Assembly (NCBI GenBank): GCA_902572005.1
Contig: CACGEC010000005.1
Location: 1-34,890, forward strand
Length of the DNA stretch: 34,890 nt
Direction of reading: 5' to 3'
Origin: an uncultured Pelagibacteraceae bacterium
GTDB taxonomy: Bacteria; Pseudomonadota; Alphaproteobacteria; Pelagibacterales; Pelagibacteraceae
Under the pieces are notes generated by a model. It was not told the DNA's origin and ran no database searches. It saw nothing but the letters and a program-made list of their open reading frames with translations. The translations under genes were made by a program, and so were the position numbers. Shown here piece after piece: positions 16,426-24,069 of the stretch; the first letter of the stretch is position 1, and each line of letters opens with the position of its first letter.

Positions 16426-17106
16426 TCAAGCACCTAAGTTAATATTTCTAGATACATTACTTTCTATTTCTACTGGTTTTTTTAAATTTAGATTATTCAT
16501 TATATCAATATACTCATTAACACTACTTACTTGTAATCTTGGATTGTGTTTTTTTTCTTTTCCAATTGTGCTTACTTTTTCACCCTTGTAGTCATGAGCA
16601 GGATATACAAAAGTTTCCTCTGGCAGTTTTAGAAGTTTATTAAATATTGAATTATATGCATCTTTTGAACTTCCGTTTTGGAAGTCTGTTCTACCAGTAC
16701 CATTGATTAACAGTGTGTCTCCAGAAAACAAATAGTTATCCATTAAAAAACTGTAGCTATCAGAGGTGTGCCCAGGAGTATACATAGCTTTGATTTTAAG
16801 GTGATCTAAATTTATATATTCGTCATCTTTAACTTTAATTTCCACAGTATCAGCTGGAGTGTGGTCTCCCATAATCGTAACACATTTGGTAATATCTTTT
16901 AGTTTGGAGGCGCCAGTTACATGATCAGCATGAATATGAGTATCAATAACTTTTACCAATTTCAAATCTAGTTCATCAAGTAATTTTATATAATCCTCTA
17001 CATTTTCTAAAACAGGATCAATAATTAAAGCCTCTCTCCCTTTAGATGAGGCAATTAAGTATGTGTAAGTACTAGATTTTTGATCAAAAACTTGTTTAAA
17101 AATCAT
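16426..17106 (-). CDS. Metallo-beta-lactamase-fold persulfide dioxygenase (ETHE1-like)
   Basis: The protein has 226 residues from the ATG at 17106; a TTG two codons upstream (17112) is also possible. The metal motif THIHADHVTGA is present (His57, His59, Asp61, His62), then TPGHTSDSYSF, LFSGDTLLINGTGRTDFQNG and VYPAHDYKGEKVSTIGKEK. GRTDFQNG and the final YPAHDYKG are features of the ETHE1/PDO branch, which oxidises glutathione persulfide to sulfite using one Fe(II), rather than of glyoxalase II. Divergence from the DUF4396 gene only 22 bases away suggests a shared control region. Cytoplasmic; a sulfide/persulfide detoxification role is inferred. Confidence 0.82.
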   Translation of the reverse strand: MIFKQVFDQKSSTYTYLIASSKGREALIIDPVLENVEDYIKLLDELDLKLVKVIDTHIHADHVTGASKLKDITKCVTIMGDHTPADTVEIKVKDDEYINLDHLKIKAMYTPGHTSDSYSFLMDNYLFSGDTLLINGTGRTDFQNGSSKDAYNSIFNKLLKLPEETFVYPAHDYKGEKVSTIGKEKKHNPRLQVSSVNEYIDIMNNLNLKKPVEIESNVSRNINLGA

Positions 17107-17128
17107 AATCAAACATTATCATATATAT

Positions 17129-17566
17129 ATGGAATCCACTACATTTGACTGGACTTGTAAAAACACATGGCAACAAAGTGCAAAAAATACCGCATGGTGT
17201 TTACTTGGTTGTTCAATTGGAGATTTTGGAACTATTTTATTTTTTCAATTAACAAAAATACCGTTTCCAGTTTTAGGCATAATGATTCTAGCTATTATTA
17301 ATGGCTTGGTTACTAGTATAATTTTAGAAACGATTATCTTAATGAAACAAAAAATGAGTCTAAATGAGTCATTTAAAACTGCTATGAGTATGAGCTTTAT
17401 CTCTATGATTAGTATGGAGGTAACAATGAATTTAACAGACTATGTTTTTACAGGTGGAGCAATACTTAATTGGTGGATAATTCCAATAATGCTTGCGGTT
17501 GGTTTTGTAACACCATGGCCATATAATTATTGGAGATTAAAAAAATTTGGGATCAATTGTCATTAA
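17129..17566 (+). CDS. DUF4396 membrane protein
   Basis: This 145-residue membrane protein has about four helices. The DUF4396 features are WQQSAKNTAWCLLGCSIGDF near the start, MISMEVTMNLTDYVF in the middle and the ending GFVTPWPYNYWRLKKFG then CH. Conserved polar and metal-type residues inside helices (Cys-Ser-Ile-Gly-Asp; Met-Glu-Val; terminal Cys-His) suggest metal or redox handling, but the family is uncharacterised as far as I know. The start lies only 22 bases from the divergent persulfide dioxygenase start, so the leader must be extremely short or absent. The last 20 bases overlap the methyltransferase gene. Confidence 0.8.
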   Translation: MESTTFDWTCKNTWQQSAKNTAWCLLGCSIGDFGTILFFQLTKIPFPVLGIMILAIINGLVTSIILETIILMKQKMSLNESFKTAMSMSFISMISMEVTMNLTDYVFTGGAILNWWIIPIMLAVGFVTPWPYNYWRLKKFGINCH

Positions 17567-18266
17567 AAATTGGGATAAAAAAAATTGGCTCTCGTCAAAG
17601 AATTATATTTTTAAGTTTAATAATTTCTTAATTAAAGAAAATAAATTAAATTCAAATTCTCAAATATTAGATATTGGATGTGGTCGAGGAAAAATTTTAG
17701 GTTCTTTAAGTTCAAAATTAAAACTTAATCATAAACCAATTGGTATAGATTTAGTTAATCACACAGATAAAGATAAGAGAATTTCATTTAGAAAGATTAA
17801 TGCTTTATCGTTTTTTTCCATAAATAAAAAAAAATATGATCTTATTTTGATTAAACAAACAATCCACTTACTTAAATTGAAAGAGATAAAAATTTTATTA
17901 TCCAAAATGAGTAATAGCCTAACTCCTCATGGAAAAATTTTAATATTTACTCTAGATCCACGTAAAAATGAAATTCCAACTTTTGAATTAATGAAGACTA
18001 AATTACTAAAATCTTTAGATAGAGATAAAAAAATCTTGAATTTTATATCAAAATTATATCCAAAGAGAATTATTAAAAAATTCTCCTACAAGGTTAAAAT
18101 AACTAAAACAAAATATGTCGAAATGGTTTTAGAGAAGTTTATTTCAACTCTTCTTAATTTAAATAATGACCAAATTGTCGCTGGTGTAAAAGAAATAAAT
18201 CAAAAGTATAAAAAAAATTTAAAATTTGAGGATAAATTAATTTGTATAATAATTAAAAATAATTAA
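17547..18266 (+). CDS. Class I SAM-dependent methyltransferase
   Basis: This 239-residue protein carries the SAM motif QILDIGCGRGKILGSL (about 39-54), a following acidic loop IGIDLV and motif II/III region KYDLILIKQTIHLLK and LTPHGKILIFTL. It is most like small-molecule methyltransferases of the Methyltransf_11/25 type; the substrate is unknown. No ATG fits the domain start, so a TTG at 17547 inside the end of the DUF4396 gene is used. The region is very Lys-rich. DoxX follows after 11 bases, and all three genes are probably one unit. Confidence 0.78.
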   Translation: MGSIVIKNWDKKNWLSSKNYIFKFNNFLIKENKLNSNSQILDIGCGRGKILGSLSSKLKLNHKPIGIDLVNHTDKDKRISFRKINALSFFSINKKKYDLILIKQTIHLLKLKEIKILLSKMSNSLTPHGKILIFTLDPRKNEIPTFELMKTKLLKSLDRDKKILNFISKLYPKRIIKKFSYKVKITKTKYVEMVLEKFISTLLNLNNDQIVAGVKEINQKYKKNLKFEDKLICIIIKNN

Positions 18267-18277
18267 AGTCAGATTTA

Positions 18278-18688
18278 ATGAATCAAATTTTATCAAAGTT
18301 TAATAATTTTTTCTCTAATTTTGAGGCATTAGGATCTTTATTATTTAGAATTGCAATCGGTATAGCATTTATTATTTATGGTATTGGCAAATTTCCTTTA
18401 CCACCCGCTGGACTTATTGAATATTTTGATCTTACACCTTTTCTTGCAAGTGTTGTGGCAATTTCTGAAGTGTCAACAGGAATTATTTTAATAATTGCAA
18501 ATTTTATTAAGAATCCTTTTGGAAATACTTTAACTAGATTAGCTGGTTTAAATATTGTTATTTTGATGATATGTATTTTTGCAATAGCTCATAGAGACTG
18601 GTTTATTACCAAGCAGTTATTCACAAATATACAAATCTTTCTTTTGATTGGCGGGTTTTACTTTCTAGTGAAGGGAAACAAAATATAA
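18278..18688 (+). CDS. DoxX family membrane protein
   Basis: The 136-residue protein has four membrane helices in the DoxX pattern: LLFRIAIGIAFIIYGIGKFP near residues 22-41, VVAISEVSTGIILII and a final LLIGGFYFLVKG. DoxX-family proteins include the small subunit of archaeal thiosulfate:quinone oxidoreductase and many uncharacterised bacterial proteins. With a persulfide dioxygenase and a periplasmic thioredoxin close by, a link to sulfur or quinone redox chemistry is plausible but not shown. It is the last gene of the 17129 unit apart from the tiny membrane ORF that follows. Confidence 0.8.
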   Translation: MNQILSKFNNFFSNFEALGSLLFRIAIGIAFIIYGIGKFPLPPAGLIEYFDLTPFLASVVAISEVSTGIILIIANFIKNPFGNTLTRLAGLNIVILMICIFAIAHRDWFITKQLFTNIQIFLLIGGFYFLVKGNKI

Positions 18689-18746
18689 TAAGCTTATTTC
18701 ACTACTTCTTAATTGCATTTAAAATTAATACATATATGTTTTAACA

Positions 18747-18926
18747 ATGAGATATATCACTGGATTAATTAATTTAATAGTAAGTTTGGTTGTTTCAACA
18801 ATCATAATCTACGCGCTAAATTTTTTTGCAGGTTTTGCTGGTGCAAATTATTCGTTTACGAATGGTGAAGTATTTGTAATGTGGATTTTGATGGCAATAT
18901 TAGTAAATAATTGTTTTAAAAATTAA
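18747..18926 (+). CDS. Small two-helix membrane protein, unknown
   Basis: This 59-residue ORF encodes a first hydrophobic helix (LINLIVSLVVSTIIIYAL, about 7-24), a short polar turn containing ANYSFTNGEVF and a second helix (VMWILMAILVN, about 44-54). It ends CFKN. I recognise no family. The hydrophobic pattern and ATG with an upstream AT-rich leader (18689-18746) make a real gene more likely than chance, but there is no strong ribosome site. It stands between DoxX and HisN in the same direction. Confidence 0.5.
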   Translation: MRYITGLINLIVSLVVSTIIIYALNFFAGFAGANYSFTNGEVFVMWILMAILVNNCFKN

Positions 18927-18963
18927 GCTTTAATCAATTGCAATAAGATAGTATTAGTCCACC

Positions 18964-19770
18964 GTGTCAATATTAAAATCATCAGATTATAAAGTTTATT
19001 CTAAATTTTTAGAAACTTTAGCTCATAAATTAACTAAATTTTATTATTCAAATTTGAATAAACCTTTTTATGTGTCTAATAAACTTAAGGGACGAGGATA
19101 TGATCCTGTAACAAATTTTGACAAAGCTTTTGAAAAATTCATTAGAAAAGAAATTAAAAAAAAATACCCCAACCATCAGGTAATAGGAGAAGAGTTTGGA
19201 CAAAAAAAAACTAAAAGTGACTTTTCCTGGATAATTGATCCAATTGATGGCACCAGATCATTTGTTATAGGTAATCCTACTTGGAGTAACTTAATATCAC
19301 TAAATTATAAAGGTAACCCTGTTTTAGGTCTTGCTAATTTTCCAGTGCTAAAAAAATACTATTACAATGTTTCGGAAAAGCTTTCGTATGTTAATGAGAA
19401 TGGAAAAAGAAAAAAAATTAAAGTGAATTCTAAAGCTAAATTTTTCGATATGAAATTATCTGCAGCATTTCATGGAAGTTTGACACTAAAGCAACAATCA
19501 AAAATTCCCTCAATACTTAAAAGAATGCAATTTCCCTGTGCAGATGCATTAAGCTATTCTCATTTTGCAGAGGGAAAAATTGATGTAGTTCTTCAATGTT
19601 CTAATAAAATTTGGGATATTCATGCTTTAATTCCTATTATTAAAGCTGCTGGCGGAATTGTTAGCACTTGGAAAAATGAAAATGCCAAAAAAGCTGGTAA
19701 TATCATTTGCTCTTCAAATAAAATTCTTCACAACAAGATATTAAAAATATTAAAACCAATTGTTAAGTAG
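18964..19770 (+). CDS. hisN: Histidinol-phosphatase, inositol monophosphatase family
   Basis: The 268-residue protein starts at a GTG. Metal-binding motifs of the IMPase superfamily are complete: VIGEEFG (73-79), WIIDPIDGTRSFVIGNP (89-105) and IWDIHALIPIIKAAGG (216-231, Asp218). The RSF after DPIDGT and the length agree with the HisN group that serves as histidinol-phosphate phosphatase in alphaproteobacteria and actinobacteria. SuhB-type or other sugar-phosphatase activity cannot be ruled out. hisI elsewhere in the window shows that histidine synthesis is present. The last 8 bases overlap the end of the convergent SMR gene. Confidence 0.75.
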   Translation: MSILKSSDYKVYSKFLETLAHKLTKFYYSNLNKPFYVSNKLKGRGYDPVTNFDKAFEKFIRKEIKKKYPNHQVIGEEFGQKKTKSDFSWIIDPIDGTRSFVIGNPTWSNLISLNYKGNPVLGLANFPVLKKYYYNVSEKLSYVNENGKRKKIKVNSKAKFFDMKLSAAFHGSLTLKQQSKIPSILKRMQFPCADALSYSHFAEGKIDVVLQCSNKIWDIHALIPIIKAAGGIVSTWKNENAKKAGNIICSSNKILHNKILKILKPIVK

Positions 19771-20098
19771 TTTTACCTAAAGTGTTAAGAAGAATTACCC
19801 CAACAACTATTAAAGCTATTCCTATAACTCCATAAAAATTTGGTATTTGATTATATTTAAAAACTCCAAATAAAGTTACAGCCGTTATTGTTAAACCTCC
19901 GTAAGTTGCGTATGTGAAACCAACTGGGATAATATTCATAGCCTTTGATAAACAAAAAATACATGCAACTATCGAAATGATACAAAAAATTGTTGGAGTT
20001 AAAATTGTAAAACCATTTGTAGATTTTAAAAAACCATTAGCTGATATTCCAAGAATTATAGCTAATAGCAAAAAAATATATCCAGATAAATTAGTCAT
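19763..20098 (-). CDS. SMR-fold membrane protein lacking the essential Glu (copy 1)
   Basis: This 111-residue protein has four helices and the small multidrug resistance fold: KSTNGFT after helix 1, PVGFTYATYGGLTI in helix 3 and VVGVILLNTLGK at the end match EmrE position by position. In EmrE helix 1 the proton/drug site is Glu14; here the aligned residue is Gly17, and no acidic residue occurs anywhere in helix 1. Asn21 is a new polar residue one turn further on. Trp63 of EmrE is replaced by Tyr. It is 3 bases downstream of a paralogue with the same changes, which suggests a heterodimer. The canonical proton-coupled drug efflux mechanism seems excluded. Confidence 0.85.
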   Translation of the reverse strand: MTNLSGYIFLLLAIILGISANGFLKSTNGFTILTPTIFCIISIVACIFCLSKAMNIIPVGFTYATYGGLTITAVTLFGVFKYNQIPNFYGVIGIALIVVGVILLNTLGKTT

Positions 20099-20101
20099 AA
20101 G

Positions 20102-20437
20102 TTACTCTGTTTTTCCCAATAAATTTACTATTAGAACTCCAGATATAATCAAAATAAGACCGACTATTGTAAAAAAGTCAGGCATTTGATTAAATTTGTA
20201 AACCCCCACCATAGTTGTAGCGATGATGCATAAACCAGCAAAAGATGCATAAGTAATTCCTACAGGAATAGTTTTCATTACAATCGACAATGTAAACATA
20301 CAACCAACTATTGCGATAGCAGTAAATAAGCTTGGTAAAAATAAAGTGAAACCATTAGCACTCTTAGCAAAACCATTTGCAGCTGTTCCTAAAACAACAG
20401 CTAATAACAGAATAACATAGGCGATTATATTGTTCAC
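20102..20437 (-). CDS. SMR-fold membrane protein lacking the essential Glu (copy 2)
   Basis: This paralogue of the downstream gene has the same length, 111 residues, and starts at a GTG. Helix 1 reads LLLAVVLGTAANGFAKS, so again Gly17 stands where EmrE has Glu14 and Asn21 is conserved between the two copies. Helix 3 has PVGITYASFAGLCII, with Phe in place of Trp63. The shared A-N-G-F-x-K-S-x-N-G-F-T segment shows that the pair arose by tandem duplication and kept a common, non-canonical site. Paired SMR genes usually encode two-subunit transporters with opposite membrane orientation. The substrate is unknown. Confidence 0.85.
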   Translation of the reverse strand: MNNIIAYVILLLAVVLGTAANGFAKSANGFTLFLPSLFTAIAIVGCMFTLSIVMKTIPVGITYASFAGLCIIATTMVGVYKFNQMPDFFTIVGLILIISGVLIVNLLGKTE

Positions 20438-20452
20438 AATTAGAGAATATTC

Positions 20453-20677
20453 TTATTTTGTAATTTTATCTACAAACTTTTTTGCAATAGGGCCAACCAA
20501 TAAAGCAGTAGCTATAGCTATTGGAAGTCCAACTACCCAAGCTTTTAAAAATCTATTTAAATAATCTTTATCTATTCCGGTATTTACGTATGTGATAATT
20601 AAAGTCATTAGTAAGCTCATTCCAAATCCCATCACCAAAATAAATAAAAGGTTTGAATATTTTTTTGGAAACATCAT
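20453..20677 (-). CDS. DUF2798 family membrane protein
   Basis: The 74-residue protein has two membrane helices. The DUF2798 pattern is visible: LLFILVMGFGMSLLMTLIIT (10-29), then YLNRFLKAWVVGLPIAIATA and VGPIAKKFVD, with the final GPIA-K-x-V being typical. The family is widespread and has no known function to my knowledge. It lies 15 bases upstream of the SMR pair and 3 bases after the TPR protein in the minus-strand run. Confidence 0.82.
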   Translation of the reverse strand: MMFPKKYSNLLFILVMGFGMSLLMTLIITYVNTGIDKDYLNRFLKAWVVGLPIAIATALLVGPIAKKFVDKITK

Positions 20678-20680
20678 TTT

Positions 20681-21232
20681 TTATATACTCTCTTTTTTTA
20701 TTTGATTTTGAAGTTTTTCAATCATAATTAATGGTGATTTCATATTAGGGTGAACTTTATGAGCTTCTATATAACTATCAATTGCTTTTTGATAATTATT
20801 TAATGCAGTTTGAACTAGTCCTTGACCAGCAAGAGCACCAAAATGTCTTTGTTCAAGTTCAAGTACTTTATCAATATCAGCTTGAGATTGTTCATACTTT
20901 CCCATTAAATACAACACTGTGGCTCTTTTATTCCATGCCTCAGCCCAGTTAGAGTCTAACTCAATAGCTTTAGTGAATGTCTCATAAGCTGTTTCAAGTT
21001 TATTTTGAGACACATAAAAAGAGCCATCTGCTAGAAGAGCTGTCAAATTATTCTTAGAGGGGTGAGTGCTCCATAACTCCCAAATTTTTGACTCAATTTT
21101 TTTTGAGTTTTCGTAGTTAGTTGTTGTTTTTAATTGATTGAATAAATTGTCAATCTGCTTTTGTTGATTATCATCAGCGTAAGATACACAAGAATAAACC
21201 CAAAAAAAAAAAATATAAATTATTTGTTTCAC
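20681..21232 (-). CDS. Secreted TPR-repeat protein
   Basis: This 183-residue protein has a signal sequence (MKQIIYIFFFWVYSCVSYA, cut before DD) and at least two to three tetratricopeptide repeats between about residues 75 and 175. Examples are KLETAYETFTKAIELDSNWA, AEAWNKRATVLYLMGKYEQS and ALAGQGLVQTALNNYQKAID. TPR arrays mediate protein contacts; a periplasmic or membrane-anchored adaptor is likely. A Cys at position 15 in the signal region could suggest a lipoprotein, but the surrounding lipobox is weak. Its ATG overlaps the stop of the upstream membrane-protein gene by one base. Confidence 0.8.
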   Translation of the reverse strand: MKQIIYIFFFWVYSCVSYADDNQQKQIDNLFNQLKTTTNYENSKKIESKIWELWSTHPSKNNLTALLADGSFYVSQNKLETAYETFTKAIELDSNWAEAWNKRATVLYLMGKYEQSQADIDKVLELEQRHFGALAGQGLVQTALNNYQKAIDSYIEAHKVHPNMKSPLIMIEKLQNQIKKESI

Positions 21233-21648
21233 TAAATATAGATTTTATCTGCAAGACCGTAACATAATACAGCACTTAATATAGTATGTGCTAAAGGGCC
21301 ATAAATTGCTTCATCAGAAGTCTTGTCTGTGTGTCCAAGTTTATTTATTTTAGTACTATAAAAACCAACAATAAAAGCACATAGGTTTTGTAAAAAAATT
21401 ACGTTAAAGAAACCCCAAGTAGCTTCTAAGCCGTTAGGTCTTATAAAGCCGACATAGATTGCCATTAAGGTTGAACCGATAAAAAAACATCCAAAAAATC
21501 TAACTACACCTGCGCCTGTAGCATCGATCCCATATTTATCTAAAAAAGATTGAGTTTGGACAACACATCTAAATCCATAAAAAGCATAACCTATAAAATG
21601 AATTATAAAAATTGCTAGATAAAATATTCCATTAAATTTTTCTATCAT
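21232..21648 (-). CDS. Four-helix membrane protein, unknown function
   Basis: This 138-residue protein has about four membrane segments (near 7-27, 47-68, 78-98 and 117-133). Notable polar features are GYAFYGFRCVVQTQSFLDKY after helix 1, RFFGCFFIGSTLM, IRPNGLEATWGFF and a His in the last helix (GPLAHTILS). I do not recognise the family. A strong ribosome site (AAGGAG on the minus strand) precedes the ATG. The tight fit between DUF1330 and the TPR gene shows that it belongs to the same operon. Confidence 0.7.
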   Translation of the reverse strand: MIEKFNGIFYLAIFIIHFIGYAFYGFRCVVQTQSFLDKYGIDATGAGVVRFFGCFFIGSTLMAIYVGFIRPNGLEATWGFFNVIFLQNLCAFIVGFYSTKINKLGHTDKTSDEAIYGPLAHTILSAVLCYGLADKIYI

Positions 21649-21663
21649 TTAGTCTCCTTTTTT

Positions 21664-21969
21664 TTAATAAGAGTCTGACTCTTCACAGATAATAATTGTG
21701 CTTTTTGGATCTGTGGCTGCTCTTCTATGAGTAACAATATTTTGATGTGCTTCAGAATTATACCAGCCTAAAGCCTTTTCTTTGTTTGGAAATTCCATCA
21801 CAACTGTAAGAGTGGGCTCATCTCCTTCTAAGACTAATTTATTTGGAGTTCTTACAAGAAACTTTCCATCAAAAGGTTTAAGTGTGTCTGCAACTTTACT
21901 TGCATATTCTTTTGCAAACACATCTTTGTCTGTAACTTTTGGAACTGCTACTAAGTACGCTTTTGGCAT
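21664..21969 (-). CDS. DUF1330 family protein
   Basis: The protein has 101 residues with a dimeric ferredoxin-like (Dabb-type) fold expected for DUF1330. Characteristic parts are KAYLVAVPKVTDKDVFAKEY, FLVRTPNKLVLEGDEPTLTV, VVMEFPNKEKALGWYNSEAH and HRRAATDPKSTIIICE. Family members are small cytoplasmic proteins of unknown role. A very good ribosome site (AAAGGAG, minus strand) lies before the ATG, suggesting strong translation. It is the second gene of the seven-gene run. Confidence 0.9.
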   Translation of the reverse strand: MPKAYLVAVPKVTDKDVFAKEYASKVADTLKPFDGKFLVRTPNKLVLEGDEPTLTVVMEFPNKEKALGWYNSEAHQNIVTHRRAATDPKSTIIICEESDSY

Positions 21970-21987
21970 TTTATCTCCTTTATTAAG

Positions 21988-22359
21988 TTAATATAAAGTT
22001 TGAGCTACTTTTTTTACTCTTTCAGCTCCGTTAGGAATTGTGGATGCTATAAATGAATGACATTCTTCAGTTTTAGCTTTGTCATATTTAGAGCCATAAT
22101 ATTTATCTACAGCTTTATTTACTCCATCATTCCATTCTTTTTCTGAAATTCCTATTTCAAGAGCATATGTTTTCATAACTTTTACAGATGCCATAGATTT
22201 TTCTTTCATACTGTATTCAAATTCCTCACCCGATGGTAAGAAATAGTTTGCCATGTAAATTCCACTACATTCCCATGCTTTAGATTTATCGCTTTCACTC
22301 ATCTCTGCATGAGCAAAATTAAAAATTAAAAAAGAAAAAATTATTAAATACTTTTTCAT
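21988..22359 (-). CDS. Secreted protein of unknown function
   Basis: This 123-residue protein has a clear signal peptide (MKKYLIIFSFLIFNFAHA). The mature part is helical and charged with two cysteines far apart (WECSGIYMANYF near residue 31, and EECHSFIAS near 99), which could form a periplasmic disulfide. No family recognised. It is the first gene of the minus-strand run, so its upstream gap (22360-22427, 68 AT-rich bases before the cysK stop) probably carries the operon promoter, although I could not pick out a convincing -35/-10 pair. Confidence 0.7.
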   Translation of the reverse strand: MKKYLIIFSFLIFNFAHAEMSESDKSKAWECSGIYMANYFLPSGEEFEYSMKEKSMASVKVMKTYALEIGISEKEWNDGVNKAVDKYYGSKYDKAKTEECHSFIASTIPNGAERVKKVAQTLY

Positions 22360-22427
22360 ATTGGCCCCATGTTAAATAATATTAATTTTAGAATCTAATG
22401 ATTTTATTACATTGCGGGTATGCGATA

Positions 22428-23429
22428 TTATAACCAGCTAGGGAAAGGTAGGTTTTTTTCCTTTAAAAAAGATTTATTAAACATCTTGGAGTTGTACTTG
22501 TCGGATTTGTCACAGAGTATAGTTACAATAGTTTTTCCTGGGCCTAACTCTTTTCCTAATCTAATTGCTCCAGCAATATTAATTCCACAGCTAGTTCCTA
22601 AACTTAAGCCTTCATTTTGAATTAAATCATAGAGAATAGGTAAGGCCTCATGGTCATCAATTGAATAAGCACCATCAATTTTTGCGTTCTCAAAATTTTT
22701 AGTTATTCTACTTGAGCCAATACCTTCAGTAATTGAGCCACCTTCTGATTTTAATTCTCCATTTTTTATATAATTGTAAAGAGCTGATCCTTTTGGGTCA
22801 GATAAATAGATCTTTATATCTTTATTCTTTTCTTTAAGAGCATTACTAACTCCTGAAATAGTTCCACCTGTTCCTGATGAACAAACAAAACCATCAACTT
22901 TGCCCTCAGTTTGATCCCAAATTTCTTTTCCAGTTCCCTCATAATGACCTTTTGCATTAGCGGTGTTATCAAATTGATTAGCCCAGACAACTCCATTGTT
23001 ATTAGAAGGTCTTAATTCATCAGCCAATCGTCCTGCGATTTTCACGAAATTGTTATCATCTTTATATGGTTTAGGTGCGACCAATCTTAATTCAGCACCT
23101 AGATTTCTTATTGTATCTTTCTTTTCTTGGGTTTGATTATCATTCATTACTATTATTGTTTTATAACCAAGAGAATTTCCAATTAATCCCAGTCCAATAC
23201 CAGTATTTCCAGCAGTACCCTCAACAACAATTCCTCCTTTAGAAATTAATTTTTTTTCTTGAGCATCTTTTAATAATGCTAAAGCTGCCCTATCCTTAAC
23301 AGAACCACCAGGGTTCATAAATTCTGCTTTACCATAAATATTACAACCAGTAATTTCTGAAGCAGCTTTTAATTTTATTAGAGGAGTATTACCAATTGAG
23401 TCGATAAAATTATTTCTAATGTTTTTCAT
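22428..23429 (-). CDS. cysK: Cysteine synthase A (O-acetylserine sulfhydrylase)
   Basis: The 333-residue PLP enzyme joins O-acetylserine and sulfide to make cysteine. PLP lysine is Lys45 in MNPGGSVKDRAALALL; the substrate loop EGTAGNTGIGLGL (70-82) replaces the E. coli-type TSGNTG, and the phosphate loop is CSSGTGGTISGVSNAL. This GTAGNTG variant and the longer C terminus (KSFLKEKNLPFPSWL) mark the alphaproteobacterial/fungal-type CysK branch. It starts 2 bases after the cysE stop on the minus strand, so acetyl donor and acceptor enzymes are made together. A cystathionine beta-synthase-like role is unlikely with cysE adjacent. Confidence 0.93.
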   Translation of the reverse strand: MKNIRNNFIDSIGNTPLIKLKAASEITGCNIYGKAEFMNPGGSVKDRAALALLKDAQEKKLISKGGIVVEGTAGNTGIGLGLIGNSLGYKTIIVMNDNQTQEKKDTIRNLGAELRLVAPKPYKDDNNFVKIAGRLADELRPSNNNGVVWANQFDNTANAKGHYEGTGKEIWDQTEGKVDGFVCSSGTGGTISGVSNALKEKNKDIKIYLSDPKGSALYNYIKNGELKSEGGSITEGIGSSRITKNFENAKIDGAYSIDDHEALPILYDLIQNEGLSLGTSCGINIAGAIRLGKELGPGKTIVTILCDKSDKYNSKMFNKSFLKEKNLPFPSWL

Positions 23430-23431
23430 TA

Positions 23432-23998
23432 TTATTTTTCTTCATCAGTAACAGCGTAAGGTTTAAATCCCTTAGTAGCATCACCAACCCTTTTGGCTGG
23501 AATACCTGCCATAACAGATTTCTCTGGAACATTTTTTGTTACCACTGAATTAGATCCTATTAAAGAATTTTTTCCTATAATTATAGGTCCTAAAATTTGA
23601 GCTCCAGAGCCGACCACAACATTATCCTCTAAAGTTGGATGTCTTTTCATATTTCTTTGATCATTAGAGTTAATGCTCGGCGCAATTCCACCTAATGTAA
23701 CATTGTGATAGATAGTAACATTATCACCAATCTCAGATGTCTCACCAATTACTACTCCCATACCATGATCAATAAATAAATTTTTACCAATTTTTGCTTT
23801 TGGATGAATTTCAATTCCAGTTAAGAATCTTGAAAATTGAGAAATGATTCGCGCAACTAAATCAAATTTAGCAATTGCAAAAAAATTTGAAATTTTATAA
23901 AAAAAAATAGCTTTAACCCCCGGGTAAGTTAATACTAAACTTAGTTTTGATTTTGCCGCGGGGTCTCTATCTATTATAGATTGCAAATAATCGTTCAT
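23432..23998 (-). CDS. cysE: Serine O-acetyltransferase
   Basis: This 188-residue protein is the short EpsC-type CysE, without the long N-terminal helical domain of the E. coli enzyme. The left-handed beta-helix is visible as repeated hexapeptides ([19 protein letters not shown], then [20 protein letters not shown]). The catalytic pair is His78 in [12 protein letters not shown] and His98 in IYHNVTLGG. The C-terminal tail after [13 protein letters not shown] ends TDEEK rather than with the usual Ile that docks into CysK, so complex formation by that route is doubtful. It is the first gene of a cysE-cysK pair divergent from the VOC gene. Confidence 0.93.
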   Translation of the reverse strand: MNDYLQSIIDRDPAAKSKLSLVLTYPGVKAIFFYKISNFFAIAKFDLVARIISQFSRFLTGIEIHPKAKIGKNLFIDHGMGVVIGETSEIGDNVTIYHNVTLGGIAPSINSNDQRNMKRHPTLEDNVVVGSGAQILGPIIIGKNSLIGSNSVVTKNVPEKSVMAGIPAKRVGDATKGFKPYAVTDEEK

Positions 23999-24007
23999 AA
24001 AATTTGG

Positions 24008-24063
24008 TTGCTTGATAAAAAATTATGAGGCATATATAGTTATTTAAATATGAATTTAAAGGA
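24008..24063 (+). promoter_or_regulatory. Sigma-70-type promoter and ribosome site for the VOC gene
   Basis: TTGATA at 24012-24017 and TATAGT at 24035-24040 are separated by exactly 17 bases, close to the TTGACA/TATAAT consensus. A strong ribosome site AAAGGAG (24058-24064) lies 5 bases before the ATG at 24070. This is the best-matching promoter I found in the window and serves the VOC gene and probably the LysE gene behind it. Confidence 0.65.
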
Positions 24064-24069
24064 GAAATT

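Noticed and set aside
16426..17106. Glyoxalase II
   Set aside because: The GRTDFQNG segment and the short C terminus fit the ETHE1/persulfide dioxygenase branch better.
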